Source: Actinomycetales bacterium Actino_02 (GTDB lineage Bacteria > Actinomycetota > Actinomycetes > Propionibacteriales > Propionibacteriaceae). From it: DNA of 64,000 nt. Of this stretch, positions 8,275 through 18,069 are shown in pieces. Position 1 is the first letter of the stretch; each line of letters opens with the position of its first letter. The position numbers and the translations under genes were made by a program. The stretch covers positions 293,135-357,134 of the forward strand of contig LUYM01000020.1 of NCBI GenBank assembly GCA_001603275.1. The letters are read 5' to 3'. The notes beneath the pieces are model-generated. The model was not told where the DNA came from. It ran no database searches and worked only from the letters and a program-made list of their open reading frames with translations.

Positions 8275-11200
8275 ATGTATCTGAAGTCCCTTACCCTGCG
8301 TGGCTTCAAGTCCTTCGCCTCTTCGACAACCCTGGCCTTCGAGCCGGGGATCACCTGTGTGGTCGGTCCGAACGGCTCGGGCAAGTCCAACGTGGTGGAC
8401 GCGCTGGCGTGGGTGATGGGTGAGCAGGGTGCCAAGAGCCTGCGCGGCGGGAAGATGGAGGACGTCATCTTCGCCGGAACCTCCGGTCGGGCTCCACTGG
8501 GCCGCGCCGAGGTGGTGCTCACCATCGACAACTCCGACGGGGCGCTGCCGATCGAGTACACCGAAGTCACCATCAGTCGAACCATGTTCCGCAGCGGCGG
8601 CTCGGAGTACGCCATCAATGGCAGCCCGGCCCGGTTGCTGGACGTCCAGGACTTGCTGAGCGACTCCGGTATCGGCCGGGAGATGCACGTCATCGTCGGC
8701 CAAGGCCAGCTCGACTCGATCCTGCAGGCGACTCCGGAGATTCGGCGCGGCTTCATCGAGGAGGCCGCCGGGGTGCTCAAGCACCGCAAACGCAAGGAGA
8801 AGGCGGAGCGGAAGCTGGAGGCCACCGCGGCCAACCTGAACCGCCTCTCCGACTTGCTCGGCGAGATCCGTCGCCAACTCAAGCCACTGGGCCGTCAGGC
8901 AGAGGTGGCGCGCAAGGCCGCGGTGATTCAGGCCGATCTGCGCGACGCCAAGGCCCGCCTGCTCGCCGACGACCTGGTCAGCCTGCAGCAGAGCTTGGCC
9001 GGTGAGCTGGCCGCCGAAGCTGAGTTGAAGACCCGTCGACTGCGCCTGGAGCGGGAGCTGGCCGAGGCTCGCGAGGCCGAACAGCAGGCCGAGCAGGTGT
9101 CTCGGCAGGCAGCACCGCTGCTGGCCAGCGCCCAGGAGACCTGGTACTCGTTGGCGGCGCTGGCCGAGCGCCTGGCGAGCACCGAGTCGATCGCGGCTGA
9201 GCGATTGCGCAATGCGTCCCAGGTCGGCACCGAGGAGCGTCCCGGGCGTGACCCCGAGGCCATCGAACGTGAGGCGGCCGAGGTGCGCGCCGCCGAAGCT
9301 GAGCTCGGTATCGAACTCATGGAGAAGACCGCGGCCTTGGCCGAAGCCTCCCGGCTGCGCGGAGTCGCCGAAACTGCCCACGAGGAGGCCGAGCGCCAGT
9401 ACGCCGCCCAACAGCGCGCGATCGCAGATCGGCGCGAGGGGCTGGCCCGGCTGTCCGGTGAGGTGAACAGTCAGCGGACCCGGGCTGAGGCCAGCGCGGC
9501 TGAGATCGACCGGCTGCAGGTCGCCCAGGTCCAGGCGCAGCAGCGGGCCGCGGAGGCAGCCCGGAAGTTCCAGGAACTGGAGACCCGGCTGGTCGGGCTC
9601 AGCGCCGGCGAGGCCGGGCTGGACGACGCCTATGAGCACGCGGCTCAGGCCCAGGCCGAGGCCGAGACTCAGGTGGAGCGGCTGATCGCTGCCGAGCAGG
9701 CCGCCACGGCCGAGCGCGGCGCCCTGGCCGCACGGGTGGAGGCGCTGGCCCTCGGCCTGGAGCGACGCGACGGCAGTGCGGCTCTGTTGGCGGCCGGGGA
9801 GCGGCTGGACGGGCTGCTCGGCTCAGTAGCGGCGCTGATCAAGGTGTCGCCGGCCGATCAGCTCGCCGTTGCGGCAGCTCTCGGCTCGGCGGCCGACGCG
9901 GTCGCTGTCACCGGGCTCAGCGCCGCAGTGGCGGCCTTCGACCATCTCAAGGCCGAGGATCTCGGGCGGGCCGGACTGCTGCTGGGCGGGCCGGGGACCA
10001 GCCAGCGAGCGGACTGGCCGCCGCTGCCCTCGGGGGCTCGTTACGCGATTGAGCTTGTCGAGTGCGCCGAGCAGCTGCGTCCGGCGCTGGAGCGACTGCT
10101 GTTCAAGGTGGCCGTCGTTGACGACATCGACGCTGCCGCGGCCTTGGTCGAGGCGCTGCCGGAGCTGACGGCGGCCACCCGCGAAGGTGATCTGCTCAGT
10201 TCCTGGTTCGCTGCCGGTGGTTCGGCAGCCAAGCCGTCCCTGCTGGAGGTGCAGGCGGCCCTCGATGAGACCAATGCCCGGCTGGCGGCCGCACAGGCAG
10301 AGACCGAGCGGCTCCGGTTCGAGTTGAGCGCCGCGCGCAGCACGCTGGCCGAGGCCGAGCAGCGCACTGAGGCGGCCTTGGCTCGATTGAACGAGTCCGA
10401 CGCCGAGCACGCCGCCATGGCGGAGGAGGCCGGCGAGCTGAATCAGGCCGTCCGGGCCGCGCAGGCCGAAGCGGGACGGCTCGCCGCGCAGGCCGAGGCT
10501 GCCCAGGCCAGCCGGCAGCAGGCGCTGACCAGCCTTGCCGAGCTGGAGACCCGGCTGGAACTGGCCTCGGCCAAGACCGAGGCCAGCGAGGCCGACCCGA
10601 CCGAGCGTGATCACACCGCGGACGTGGCTCGCGCCGCGCGTGCGGCAGAGATGGATGCGCGGTTGGCATTGCGCACCCTGGAGGAGCGCGCGCGTGCGCT
10701 GGCCGGACGAGCGGAGAGCCTGACTCGGGCCGCGCAGGCCGAGCGGGACGCCCGGGCGCGGGCGGAGGCTCGCCGCGAGCAGCTGCGCCGTGAAGCCGAG
10801 ATCGCCGGTGCGGTGCGCACGGCGGCCGGGTGGTTGTCCGAGCAGTTGGCCGCATCGCGGGCTCAGGCCGAGGAGGCGCGCCAGGAGGCCCAGCAGGTCC
10901 GGGCCGGTGCCGAGGCAGAGCTGATCTCCGCCCGGCAGCGCGGCCGGGAGCTGGCCAAGGAGTTCGAGAGCCTGGTCGGCATCGTCCACGCCGATGAGTT
11001 GGCTCGTGCCCAGCGGCAGCTCAAGGTGGAGTCCTTGGCCGAGAAGGCGCTGGCCGAGCTCGGTCTGGAAGCCGAGGCGCTGATCAACGACTACGGCCCC
11101 GAGGTGCTGGTGCCGGTGCTCACCGGTCCGGACGGCCAGCCGTTGGCAGAGGGCGAGACGGCTGAGCCGATTCCCTACGTCCGTGCCGAGCAGGAGAAGC

Positions 11201-11832
11201 GGCTCCGGGCGGCCGAGCGTGATCTGGCGGTGTTGGGCAAGGTGAACCCGTTGGCGCTGGAGGAGTTCGACGCGCTCAGTGAGCGACATGCCTTCCTGGC
11301 CGAGCAGCTCACCGACCTGCGCAAGACCCGGGCCGATCTGATCGACATCATCAGCGACGTCGACACTCGGGTCCAGGAGGTGTTCGCCGCGGCCTATGCC
11401 GACGTCGAGAAGGCCTTCGAGGACTCGTTCTCCCGGCTGTTCCCCGGTGGTGAGGGACGGCTGGTGCTGACCGAGCCCGGTCAGTGGCTCACCACGGGCG
11501 TGGAGGTTGAGGCCCGTCCGGCCGGCAAGAAGGTGAAGCGACTCTCGCTGCTCTCCGGTGGAGAGCGTTCCTTGGTGGCTGTGGCTTTCCTGGTGTCGCT
11601 GTTCAAGGCTCGGCCCAGCCCGTTCTACATCCTTGACGAGGTCGAAGCCGCTCTGGACGACGTGAACCTGGGCCGGCTGCTGGACATCTACGGTGAGCTG
11701 CGCGAGAACAGTCAGCTGCTGGTGATCACCCACCAGAAGCGGACCATGGAGATCGCCGACGCGCTCTACGGCGTCACCATGCGCGCCGACGGCGTCTCGG
11801 CCGTGATCAGCCAGCGACTGCGCGAGGAATAG
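8275..11832 (+). CDS. smc: Chromosome segregation ATPase SMC
   Basis: SMC (1185 residues) compacts and segregates the chromosome together with ScpA/ScpB. Walker A GPNGSGKSN is at residues 31-39. Long Ala/Glu-rich coiled coils flank a hinge at roughly residues 500-660. The C-terminal head has the ABC signature LLSGGERS near 1093 and Walker B FYILDEVEAALDD near 1117-1129. The start ATG follows the GtrA stop by one base; an upstream in-frame ATG at 8233 lies inside that gene. The coiled coils are unusually rich in repeated AEA-type heptads, common in high-GC genomes. Confidence 0.97.
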   Translation: MYLKSLTLRGFKSFASSTTLAFEPGITCVVGPNGSGKSNVVDALAWVMGEQGAKSLRGGKMEDVIFAGTSGRAPLGRAEVVLTIDNSDGALPIEYTEVTISRTMFRSGGSEYAINGSPARLLDVQDLLSDSGIGREMHVIVGQGQLDSILQATPEIRRGFIEEAAGVLKHRKRKEKAERKLEATAANLNRLSDLLGEIRRQLKPLGRQAEVARKAAVIQADLRDAKARLLADDLVSLQQSLAGELAAEAELKTRRLRLERELAEAREAEQQAEQVSRQAAPLLASAQETWYSLAALAERLASTESIAAERLRNASQVGTEERPGRDPEAIEREAAEVRAAEAELGIELMEKTAALAEASRLRGVAETAHEEAERQYAAQQRAIADRREGLARLSGEVNSQRTRAEASAAEIDRLQVAQVQAQQRAAEAARKFQELETRLVGLSAGEAGLDDAYEHAAQAQAEAETQVERLIAAEQAATAERGALAARVEALALGLERRDGSAALLAAGERLDGLLGSVAALIKVSPADQLAVAAALGSAADAVAVTGLSAAVAAFDHLKAEDLGRAGLLLGGPGTSQRADWPPLPSGARYAIELVECAEQLRPALERLLFKVAVVDDIDAAAALVEALPELTAATREGDLLSSWFAAGGSAAKPSLLEVQAALDETNARLAAAQAETERLRFELSAARSTLAEAEQRTEAALARLNESDAEHAAMAEEAGELNQAVRAAQAEAGRLAAQAEAAQASRQQALTSLAELETRLELASAKTEASEADPTERDHTADVARAARAAEMDARLALRTLEERARALAGRAESLTRAAQAERDARARAEARREQLRREAEIAGAVRTAAGWLSEQLAASRAQAEEARQEAQQVRAGAEAELISARQRGRELAKEFESLVGIVHADELARAQRQLKVESLAEKALAELGLEAEALINDYGPEVLVPVLTGPDGQPLAEGETAEPIPYVRAEQEKRLRAAERDLAVLGKVNPLALEEFDALSERHAFLAEQLTDLRKTRADLIDIISDVDTRVQEVFAAAYADVEKAFEDSFSRLFPGGEGRLVLTEPGQWLTTGVEVEARPAGKKVKRLSLLSGGERSLVAVAFLVSLFKARPSPFYILDEVEAALDDVNLGRLLDIYGELRENSQLLVITHQKRTMEIADALYGVTMRADGVSAVISQRLREE

Positions 11833-11886
11833 CCGCCGCACGCCGGTCGCCGGGTGTCACTGGTCAGGGGACTTGGCTGCAGCGGC

Positions 11887-11892
11887 GATAAT
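11887..11892 (+). promoter_or_regulatory. -10 element upstream of the small membrane protein gene
   Basis: GATAAT, one base from the TATAAT consensus, lies about 34 bp before the GTG at 11926. AGGAG at 11911-11915 serves as ribosome-binding site. No clear -35 was seen. Confidence 0.4.
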
Positions 11893-11925
11893 TGGTCTGC
11901 AGGCAAGCAGAGGAGTTGGGCGAAA

Positions 11926-12174
11926 GTGACGTTGGCAGTGATCTTCAGCGCGGTGGTGCTGGTCCTGGCCTTGGTGATCATCGCGATCGTTGCGGTGGGC
12001 ATGAACGGCCCCGTGTCCGACGACGCCCCCGAGATCGCCAGCGTGCTGGCCAGCACCGCCAAGCACCTCAACGGTGACGCGGAGCCGCCGCAGGGTCTGG
12101 TCAACTTCTTCGAGGAGATCCCCGATCTGCGACCGCGAAGCGCGACCTCGGCAGCCGAGGCGACCAAGCGCTGA
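11926..12174 (+). CDS. Small single-pass membrane protein of unknown function
   Basis: An 82-residue protein not assigned to a family. Residues 2-25 form one strong transmembrane helix (repeated Val, Leu, Ile, Ala). A polar tail of about 55 residues follows, with the segment EIASVLASTAKHLNGD and a basic end. A type I signal peptidase site is not evident, so it is probably N-terminally anchored. AGGAG lies 10 bp before GTG 11926. It is placed between smc and ftsY. Codon usage matches its neighbours, which supports a real gene. Confidence 0.6.
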   Translation: MTLAVIFSAVVLVLALVIIAIVAVGMNGPVSDDAPEIASVLASTAKHLNGDAEPPQGLVNFFEEIPDLRPRSATSAAEATKR

Positions 12175-12209
12175 GTGTCCGGCTGGCGCGGGCAGCCGTC
12201 AACGTTCAC

Positions 12210-12215
12210 TAATCT
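12210..12215 (+). promoter_or_regulatory. -10 element of a leaderless promoter for ftsY
   Basis: TAATCT is followed by six bases and the ftsY GTG, with no Shine-Dalgarno sequence. The transcript would begin at or next to the start codon. Confidence 0.55.
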
Positions 12216-12221
12216 GAGCTG

Positions 12222-13358
12222 GTGGAGAACTACTTCTGGTACGTCCTAGCCGGGGTCGCCCTGGTCCTCGTGGTGGCGGCGGTCACCATCATCGTGGGCA
12301 ACCGCAGGGCGTTGCCGCCGGGCCAGAGCCCCGCTGAGCTACCGGCTTCCGGCGACGAGCCGACCGAGACCGAGCCTGCGGAGCCCGTTGTTGCCGCTGC
12401 CGAGCAGGCTGCTGTCGAGCCGGAGCGCCCCGAGGCTCCGGAGTCGCGGCTGGCGCGGCTGCGCCGGCGGCTGTCGGCCAGCAGCAACCCGTTCGCCCGG
12501 GGATTGTTGTCGATCCTCAGCGCGGAGACCCTCGACGAGGCCACCTGGGAGGATCTGGAGGCGTCGCTGATCACCGCTGACCTCGGCGTCGGCCCGACCT
12601 CGGAGCTGATCGACGCCCTGCGCGCGGAGTTGTCCATCGCCGGGAACGCCGATGCTGCCCGAGCCAAGGCTGTGCTTCGCTCCGAACTGCTCCGACTGGT
12701 CGGCCCTGACGACAATCGCGGCCTGAACCTGACCGGAGCCGACGGTCTGCCCGGAGTCATCCTGGTGGTCGGTGTCAACGGGACCGGCAAGACCACCACG
12801 ATCGGCAAGTTGGCCCGGGTTCTGGTGGCTCAAGATCATTCGCTGGTGCTGGCCGCGGCCGACACGTTCCGAGCTGCCGCCGCCGAGCAGCTCAAGACCT
12901 GGGGTGACCGGGTGGGTGTTGAGGTCGTTCGCGGGCCCGAGGGCGGCGATCCGGCCTCGGTGGCCTTCGATGCCGTGGCCAAGGGCATCGCCGACGGGGT
13001 GGACGTGGTCGTGGTCGACACGGCCGGACGCCTGCACACCAAGACCGGTCTGATGGACGAGTTGGGCAAGATCAAGCGGGTCATCGAGCGCAAGGTGCCG
13101 GTCACCGAGGTCTTGCTGGTGATCGACGCGACCACCGGTCAGAACGGCTTGGCCCAGGCCCGAGTCTTCGCCGAGGTCGTAGACGTCACCGGCATTGTGT
13201 TGACCAAGCTGGACGGTTCGGCCAAGGGCGGCATCATCGTGCCGGTACAGCGAGAGCTCGGGGTTCCGGTGAAGCTGGTCGGGCTGGGCGAGGGCGCCGA
13301 CGACCTTGCCCCCTTCGAAGCTGAGGCCTTCGTTGACGCCCTATTGGAGGAATCGTGA
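12222..13358 (+). CDS. ftsY: Signal recognition particle receptor FtsY
   Basis: FtsY (378 residues) is the SRP receptor GTPase that docks ribosome-Ffh complexes at the membrane. Residues 6-26 form an N-terminal transmembrane anchor, unlike the E. coli amphipathic A domain and typical of actinobacteria. An acidic Pro/Ala/Glu linker covers 30-75, the helical N domain about 80-170, and the G domain carries GVNGTGKTT (184-192), DTFRAAA, DTAGR (266-270) and TKLDG. It overlaps the next gene by 4 bp (GTGA). Confidence 0.96.
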   Translation: MENYFWYVLAGVALVLVVAAVTIIVGNRRALPPGQSPAELPASGDEPTETEPAEPVVAAAEQAAVEPERPEAPESRLARLRRRLSASSNPFARGLLSILSAETLDEATWEDLEASLITADLGVGPTSELIDALRAELSIAGNADAARAKAVLRSELLRLVGPDDNRGLNLTGADGLPGVILVVGVNGTGKTTTIGKLARVLVAQDHSLVLAAADTFRAAAAEQLKTWGDRVGVEVVRGPEGGDPASVAFDAVAKGIADGVDVVVVDTAGRLHTKTGLMDELGKIKRVIERKVPVTEVLLVIDATTGQNGLAQARVFAEVVDVTGIVLTKLDGSAKGGIIVPVQRELGVPVKLVGLGEGADDLAPFEAEAFVDALLEES

Positions 13359-13846
13359 GCGTGCTCCGCGAAGCAACCGAGGACGACCTGGAGGCGATCC
13401 GGGCGATCTACAACCAGGCGGTCTTGGAGACCACCTCGACGTGGGATCACCAGACGCGCAGCGTGGCCGACCAGGAGGCTTGGTATGCCGTCAAGGCCGC
13501 AGCCGGCTTCCCGCTGCTGGTTGCCGAGGACGCCGGACAGGTGGTCGGGTATGCCTCCTACGGGCTGTTCCGGTCGCACGCGGGCTACGCCCACACCATG
13601 GAGCACAGCGTCTATGTGCATCCCGACCACCACCGCAAGGGGTTGGGCCGGGCGCTGTTGAGCGCTCTGGTCGATCAGGCCCGCGCGCATGATGTGCACG
13701 CCTTGGTTGGTGGGCTGAGCGCGGACAATGCGCCCTCATTGGCCTTGCATGCGGCGCTCGGCTTCCGTGAGGTGGCCCGACTGCCCGAGGTTGGTCGCAA
13801 GTTTGATCGCTGGCTGGACCTGGTCTTCGTCGAACTCGTTCTCTGA
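13355..13846 (+). CDS. GNAT family N-acetyltransferase, phosphinothricin acetyltransferase-like
   Basis: A 163-residue GNAT enzyme most like the Pat/Bar group, which acetylates phosphinothricin or methionine sulfoximine. The start REATEDDLEAIRAIYN, the mid motif EHSVYVHPDHHRKGLG (acetyl-CoA loop) and the end LHAALGFREVARLPEVG-RKFDRW follow this subgroup. The GTG start overlaps the ftsY stop, with GGAGGA 3-8 bp upstream, so it is translated with ftsY. The real substrate is unknown; many such genes act in general amino-acid-analogue detoxification. Confidence 0.85.
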   Translation: MSVLREATEDDLEAIRAIYNQAVLETTSTWDHQTRSVADQEAWYAVKAAAGFPLLVAEDAGQVVGYASYGLFRSHAGYAHTMEHSVYVHPDHHRKGLGRALLSALVDQARAHDVHALVGGLSADNAPSLALHAALGFREVARLPEVGRKFDRWLDLVFVELVL

Positions 13847-13892
13847 TCGGCGTCGGCCCGCCCGCCCGCGCTGGCGCGGCCGCGCTGACGGG

Positions 13893-13898
13893 TAGGAT
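13893..13898 (+). promoter_or_regulatory. -10 element upstream of ffh
   Basis: TAGGAT, a TANNNT match, lies 35 bp before the ffh start in the 87-bp gap after the acetyltransferase. An AAGAGG ribosome-binding site (13922-13927) follows. Confidence 0.4.
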
Positions 13899-13933
13899 GG
13901 CCGACGCCCATCGCTCGCACCAAGAGGTCAGCC

Positions 13934-15487
13934 TTGTTCGATACCCTCACCGACCGCCTGTCGTCCGTCTTCCGCAATCTGCGCGGCAAGACTCGCCTGA
14001 CTGACGCCGATATCGAGGCGACCACTCGGGAGATCCGGCTGGCGCTGCTCGAAGCCGACGTCAACCTGACGGTGGTCAAGGAGTTCATCCAGGCCGTCCG
14101 GGAGCGGGCCAAGGGTGCACAGATCCACGCCGCGCTCAATCCGGCGCAGCAGATCCTGCAGATCGTCAACGAAGAACTGATCGAGATCCTGGGTGGCGCC
14201 GCCCGTCCGCTGCGCTACGCGAAGAAGCCGCCGACGGTCATCCTGTTGGCCGGTCTCCAGGGTTCCGGCAAGACCACGCTGGCCGGCAAGCTCGGCACGT
14301 GGCTGAAGGCCCAGGGCCATTCGCCGCTGCTGGTGGCTGCCGACCTGCAGCGCCCGAATGCGGTCACCCAGTTGCAGGTGGTGGGGGAGCGGGCCGGAGT
14401 CCAGGTGTTCGCGCCCGAGCCGGGCAATGGCATCGGTGACCCAGTTGCGGTCGCCAAGGCCGGCGTCGGCTTCGCCGAGACCAAGCTCTATGACGTGGTG
14501 GTGGTCGACACCGCCGGACGGTTGGGCATCGACGACGAGTTGATGCGTCAGGCCGCCGACATTCGCGCCGCGGTGAACCCCGACGAGGTGCTGTTCGTCG
14601 TCGACGCCATGATCGGTCAGGATGCGGTGAACACCGCCAAGGCCTTCGCTGAGGGAGTTGGCTTCGACGCGGTGGTGCTGTCCAAGCTGGACGGCGATGC
14701 TCGCGGCGGTGCTGCGCTGTCGATCGCGAAGGTGACCGGCAAGCCGATCATGTTCGCCTCCAATGGCGAGGGCCTGGACGACTTCGACGCCTTCTACCCC
14801 GACCGGATGGCGAGCCGCATCCTCGACATGGGCGACCTGCTCACCCTGATCGAGCAGGCGCAGAAGACCTTCGATGCCGAGCAGTCGGCCAAAGCAGCCC
14901 AGAAGCTGCTCCAGGGCAAGGGCGAGTTCGGACTGGACGATTTCCTGCAGCAGATGCAGGCGGTGCGCAAGATGGGCCCGCTGTCGAAGATCCTGGGGAT
15001 GATGCCCGGGATGGGGCAGGTGAAAGATCAGATCGCCGGCATCGACGAGCGCGAGATCGACCGGATCGAGGCGATCATCTACTCGATGACCCCGGCCGAG
15101 CGAGCCAATCCGAAGATGCTGGACGGTTCCCGCCGCGCCCGGATCGCTGCCGGCTCCGGGACCAAGGTCTCCGATGTGAACTCCCTGGTCAACCGGTTTT
15201 TTGATGCACGCAAGATGATGCAGTCGATGGCCGGCTCGATTCCGGGCATGGCCCGCAAGCAGGCTCCGCAGGCGCAGAAGAAGCGCAAGAGTGGCAACAA
15301 GGTCTCCGGGAACCCGGCCCGGCGCGCGGGCAAGGCCCCGACGCCGGTCACGGCGCCCGCGTCGGGCTCGGCCTTCGGCCAGCCTGCGGCGATCAGTGAG
15401 GCCGAACTCACCAAGCAGCTGGGTGAGTTCCAGCTGCCGCCCGAACTGCAGCAGCTGTTCAACCCGAAGAACACCGGCCCGCGCTGA
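13934..15487 (+). CDS. ffh: Signal recognition particle protein Ffh
   Basis: Ffh (517 residues) binds SRP RNA and signal peptides of nascent membrane proteins. The start FDTLTDRLSSVFRNLRGK matches the family, and the codon used is TTG, six bases after AAGAGG. The G domain holds GLQGSGKTT (107-115), DTAGRLGID and SKLDGDARGG. The Met-rich M domain contains KILGMMPGMGQVKDQ. The C-terminus ends in a basic, Ala/Pro-rich tail. The TTG start may lower expression. An amidohydrolase gene follows after 11 bp. Confidence 0.96.
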   Translation: MFDTLTDRLSSVFRNLRGKTRLTDADIEATTREIRLALLEADVNLTVVKEFIQAVRERAKGAQIHAALNPAQQILQIVNEELIEILGGAARPLRYAKKPPTVILLAGLQGSGKTTLAGKLGTWLKAQGHSPLLVAADLQRPNAVTQLQVVGERAGVQVFAPEPGNGIGDPVAVAKAGVGFAETKLYDVVVVDTAGRLGIDDELMRQAADIRAAVNPDEVLFVVDAMIGQDAVNTAKAFAEGVGFDAVVLSKLDGDARGGAALSIAKVTGKPIMFASNGEGLDDFDAFYPDRMASRILDMGDLLTLIEQAQKTFDAEQSAKAAQKLLQGKGEFGLDDFLQQMQAVRKMGPLSKILGMMPGMGQVKDQIAGIDEREIDRIEAIIYSMTPAERANPKMLDGSRRARIAAGSGTKVSDVNSLVNRFFDARKMMQSMAGSIPGMARKQAPQAQKKRKSGNKVSGNPARRAGKAPTPVTAPASGSAFGQPAAISEAELTKQLGEFQLPPELQQLFNPKNTGPR

Positions 15488-15498
15488 GAGGTGCTGCG

Positions 15499-16596
15499 AT
15501 GATCCGCACTCCGGCCGCCACCTCGGCCCTCCATCTGGACGGGGTGATGCTGCCCTCTGGCGAGCGCAGCGGGGTGTGGATCGTCGATGGGGTGATCACC
15601 TTCACTCCGGTTCCCGGCGCGACCACGATCGCCTCCGATGTGTGGATCCTGCCCGGGCTGGTGGATGCGCACTGTCACATCGGCCTGGGTGCGGACGGCG
15701 CCGTCACCGCCGAGGTTGCTGAGCGACAGGCGATCACCGATCGCAATGCCGGCACCCTGCTGATTCGCGATGCCGGCTCACCGATCGACACCCACTGGCT
15801 GGATGCTCAGGCCGATAAGCCGCGGCTGATCCGGGCCGGACGGCACATCGCCCGTCCCAAGCGCTATATCCGCAACTTCGCGGCCGAGGTCGAGCCCGAG
15901 CAACTGGTGGCCGAGGTGGCTCGCCAAGCCGTCCGCGGCGACGGCTGGGTGAAGCTGGTGGGGGACTGGATCGACCGAGAGGTCGGCGATCTGGCTCCGC
16001 TGTGGCCCTACGAGACCGCCAAGGCGGCCATCGACGAGGCTCACCGGCTCGGCGCCCGGGTGACCGCGCACTGTTTCGAGGAGGAGTCGGTGCAGCAACT
16101 CGTCCGCGCCGGCATCGACGGCATCGAGCACGGAACCGGCCTGGATGCGGACACGATTGAGCTGATGGCAGCCCGGCAGGTGGCGCTGGTGCCGACCCTG
16201 ATCAACCTGGAGAACTTCCCGAGCTTCGCAACGGCCGGACAGGCCAAGTTCCCGCGCTACGCCGACCACATGATGGCTCTGCATGGTCGACGGCGAGAGA
16301 CGATCGGGGCAGCCATCGAGGCCGGAGTGCCGGTCTATGCCGGCACCGACGCCGGCGGGACGCTGCCGCACGGCCTGATCAGCTCCGAAATCGGCCTGCT
16401 GGCCGAACTCGGCGGCGCCGAGTTCGCGCTCGGCGCGGCGTCGTGGCGGGCCCGGCAGTGGCTGGGCGCCGAGGCGGCCGGCGAGGGGGAGTCGGCCGAT
16501 CTGGTGGTCTACCGCGCCGACCCACGAGTGGAGCCGGGAGTCACCGCCCATCCGGCCATGGTGATCCTGCGGGGGGCTGTGGTGGCTTCGGCCTAG
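15499..16596 (+). CDS. Amidohydrolase family protein
   Basis: A 365-residue metal-dependent hydrolase of the imidazolonepropionase/prolidase-like amidohydrolases. The metal site is visible as DAHCH (H58, H60), a Lys in VKLVGDW, the His in TAHCFEE, the His in GIEHGTG, and the Asp in YAGTDAGG. The substrate cannot be read from sequence. A homologue commonly sits between ffh and rpsP in actinobacteria. Its stop codon shares a CTAG with the stop of the convergent mntH gene. Confidence 0.85.
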   Translation: MIRTPAATSALHLDGVMLPSGERSGVWIVDGVITFTPVPGATTIASDVWILPGLVDAHCHIGLGADGAVTAEVAERQAITDRNAGTLLIRDAGSPIDTHWLDAQADKPRLIRAGRHIARPKRYIRNFAAEVEPEQLVAEVARQAVRGDGWVKLVGDWIDREVGDLAPLWPYETAKAAIDEAHRLGARVTAHCFEEESVQQLVRAGIDGIEHGTGLDADTIELMAARQVALVPTLINLENFPSFATAGQAKFPRYADHMMALHGRRRETIGAAIEAGVPVYAGTDAGGTLPHGLISSEIGLLAELGGAEFALGAASWRARQWLGAEAAGEGESADLVVYRADPRVEPGVTAHPAMVILRGAVVASA

Positions 16597-17864
16597 CCGG
16601 CCAGCACCGGGCTGAGCGCCCACCAGATCATCACCAGGTTGAGGGCGATCACCGTTGCCACGATCGTCCAGTTGAGCACTCGGCTCAGCGGGCGATCGAC
16701 GTATTCGCCCATCGTTCGTCGGTCCCCGGTGGCCAGGGCCAACGGAGCGGCGGCCAAGGCGACGCCGAAGCTGAGGACGACCTGACTCCACACGAGCACC
16801 TCCGTGGGTGGCAGCCCGAATAACAGCAGCACCACGGCGGGCAGCACCGTGATCAGTCGGCGGGCGGTCGGGGCGACGTGCCAGACGTTGAGGTCCTTCA
16901 AGATCCGGGAACCGGCGTGAGTGCCGACCACGGCCGAGCCGATCCCGGAGGCGATCAGCCCGATCGCGAAGATGCCGGCGGCCACTGGCCCCAGGTCGGT
17001 ATTCAGGGTGGCGTGTGCGGCCTCGATGGTGTCCCCGCCGGTACCGGACAAGGTGGTGGCACCCAGCAGCAGCATGCTGATGTTCACCGTCCCCGAGATC
17101 AGCAGGGCCGCGAACACGTCGAGGCGCTGCAGTCTCAACAGTCGTGGCAGCGGCTGATCCAGCGGGCGTCCACCCGGCCGGAATCGGTCGATCGCCAGCG
17201 CCGAGTGCAGGTAGATGGCGTGCGGCATGACGGTGGCCCCGAGCATTGCCGCGATCAATGGCCACGCGTTGTTGTCCGGCACAGTGGGGATCAACCCTTG
17301 CAGTGTGGCCAGCGGATCCGGCGGACGAAAGACCAGGGCCCCCAAGAACCCGGCCACGATGATGGCCAAGACGGCCCCCACCCCGATCTCGAAGCCGCGC
17401 TCGCCGTTGCTGCGGAGCAGCCGGAGCAGAATCACGGACACCACACCGACGATGATCCCGCCCAGCCACAGCGGAACCCCGAACAGGAGGTAGAGGCCGA
17501 GGGCCCCGCCGACGACCTCGGCCAGGTCGGTGGCAATGGCGATCGCGAACGCCTGCAAGGGGTAACCCCAGCTGAAGATCGGACGGCTGCGTCCGGAGAA
17601 CCGGGCTGCGATCGCCTGCGGCAGGGTCAGCCCGGTGACCAGGCCGAGCTTGGCCGACTGGTACTGAATCACCATGGCCATCAGCGAGGCCAGGCTGAGC
17701 ACCCAGACCAGGGCGTAGCCGTAGCGGGCTCCGCCGCTGGCATTGGCGGCCACATTGCCGGGGTCGACGTAGGCGATACTGGCTACGAAAGCCGGTCCGA
17801 GCGAGCCCAATGCCCAGCCGAGGGCACCTCGGCGGCTCGGCGGTTGCCCGGGTGATTGCTCCAT
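16593..17864 (-). CDS. mntH: Nramp-type divalent metal ion transporter
   Basis: A 423-residue Nramp transporter that imports Mn(II)/Fe(II) with protons. About eleven hydrophobic helices are present. The metal-site motifs are DPGN (34-37) in helix 1 and MPH (213-215) in helix 6, both intact. The start ATG is preceded on its strand by TAACCT ten bases upstream, a possible -10 with a very short leader. It is the only minus-strand gene in this block and interrupts the ffh-rpsP neighbourhood. No DtxR/MntR box was recognised in the upstream gap. Confidence 0.93.
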   Translation of the reverse strand: MEQSPGQPPSRRGALGWALGSLGPAFVASIAYVDPGNVAANASGGARYGYALVWVLSLASLMAMVIQYQSAKLGLVTGLTLPQAIAARFSGRSRPIFSWGYPLQAFAIAIATDLAEVVGGALGLYLLFGVPLWLGGIIVGVVSVILLRLLRSNGERGFEIGVGAVLAIIVAGFLGALVFRPPDPLATLQGLIPTVPDNNAWPLIAAMLGATVMPHAIYLHSALAIDRFRPGGRPLDQPLPRLLRLQRLDVFAALLISGTVNISMLLLGATTLSGTGGDTIEAAHATLNTDLGPVAAGIFAIGLIASGIGSAVVGTHAGSRILKDLNVWHVAPTARRLITVLPAVVLLLFGLPPTEVLVWSQVVLSFGVALAAAPLALATGDRRTMGEYVDRPLSRVLNWTIVATVIALNLVMIWWALSPVLAG

Positions 17865-18069
17865 CTCGAGTCGCAGGTTATCCCGGTTGGCCCCCGGAGC
17901 CGCGCTTCTGGCACACTATTACCCGCATCACTGTGTGCAGGTGCCCTCTCATGCCCTGTGCGCGGCGATTCATCCGGAGCCGGGGAGCGTTGCCCCACAT
18001 CGTTGTTCGACTCCACCCGCTCGGCCGGTGACGTCACCGGTCCTTGTTCCAACAGGAGAATCCACACTC

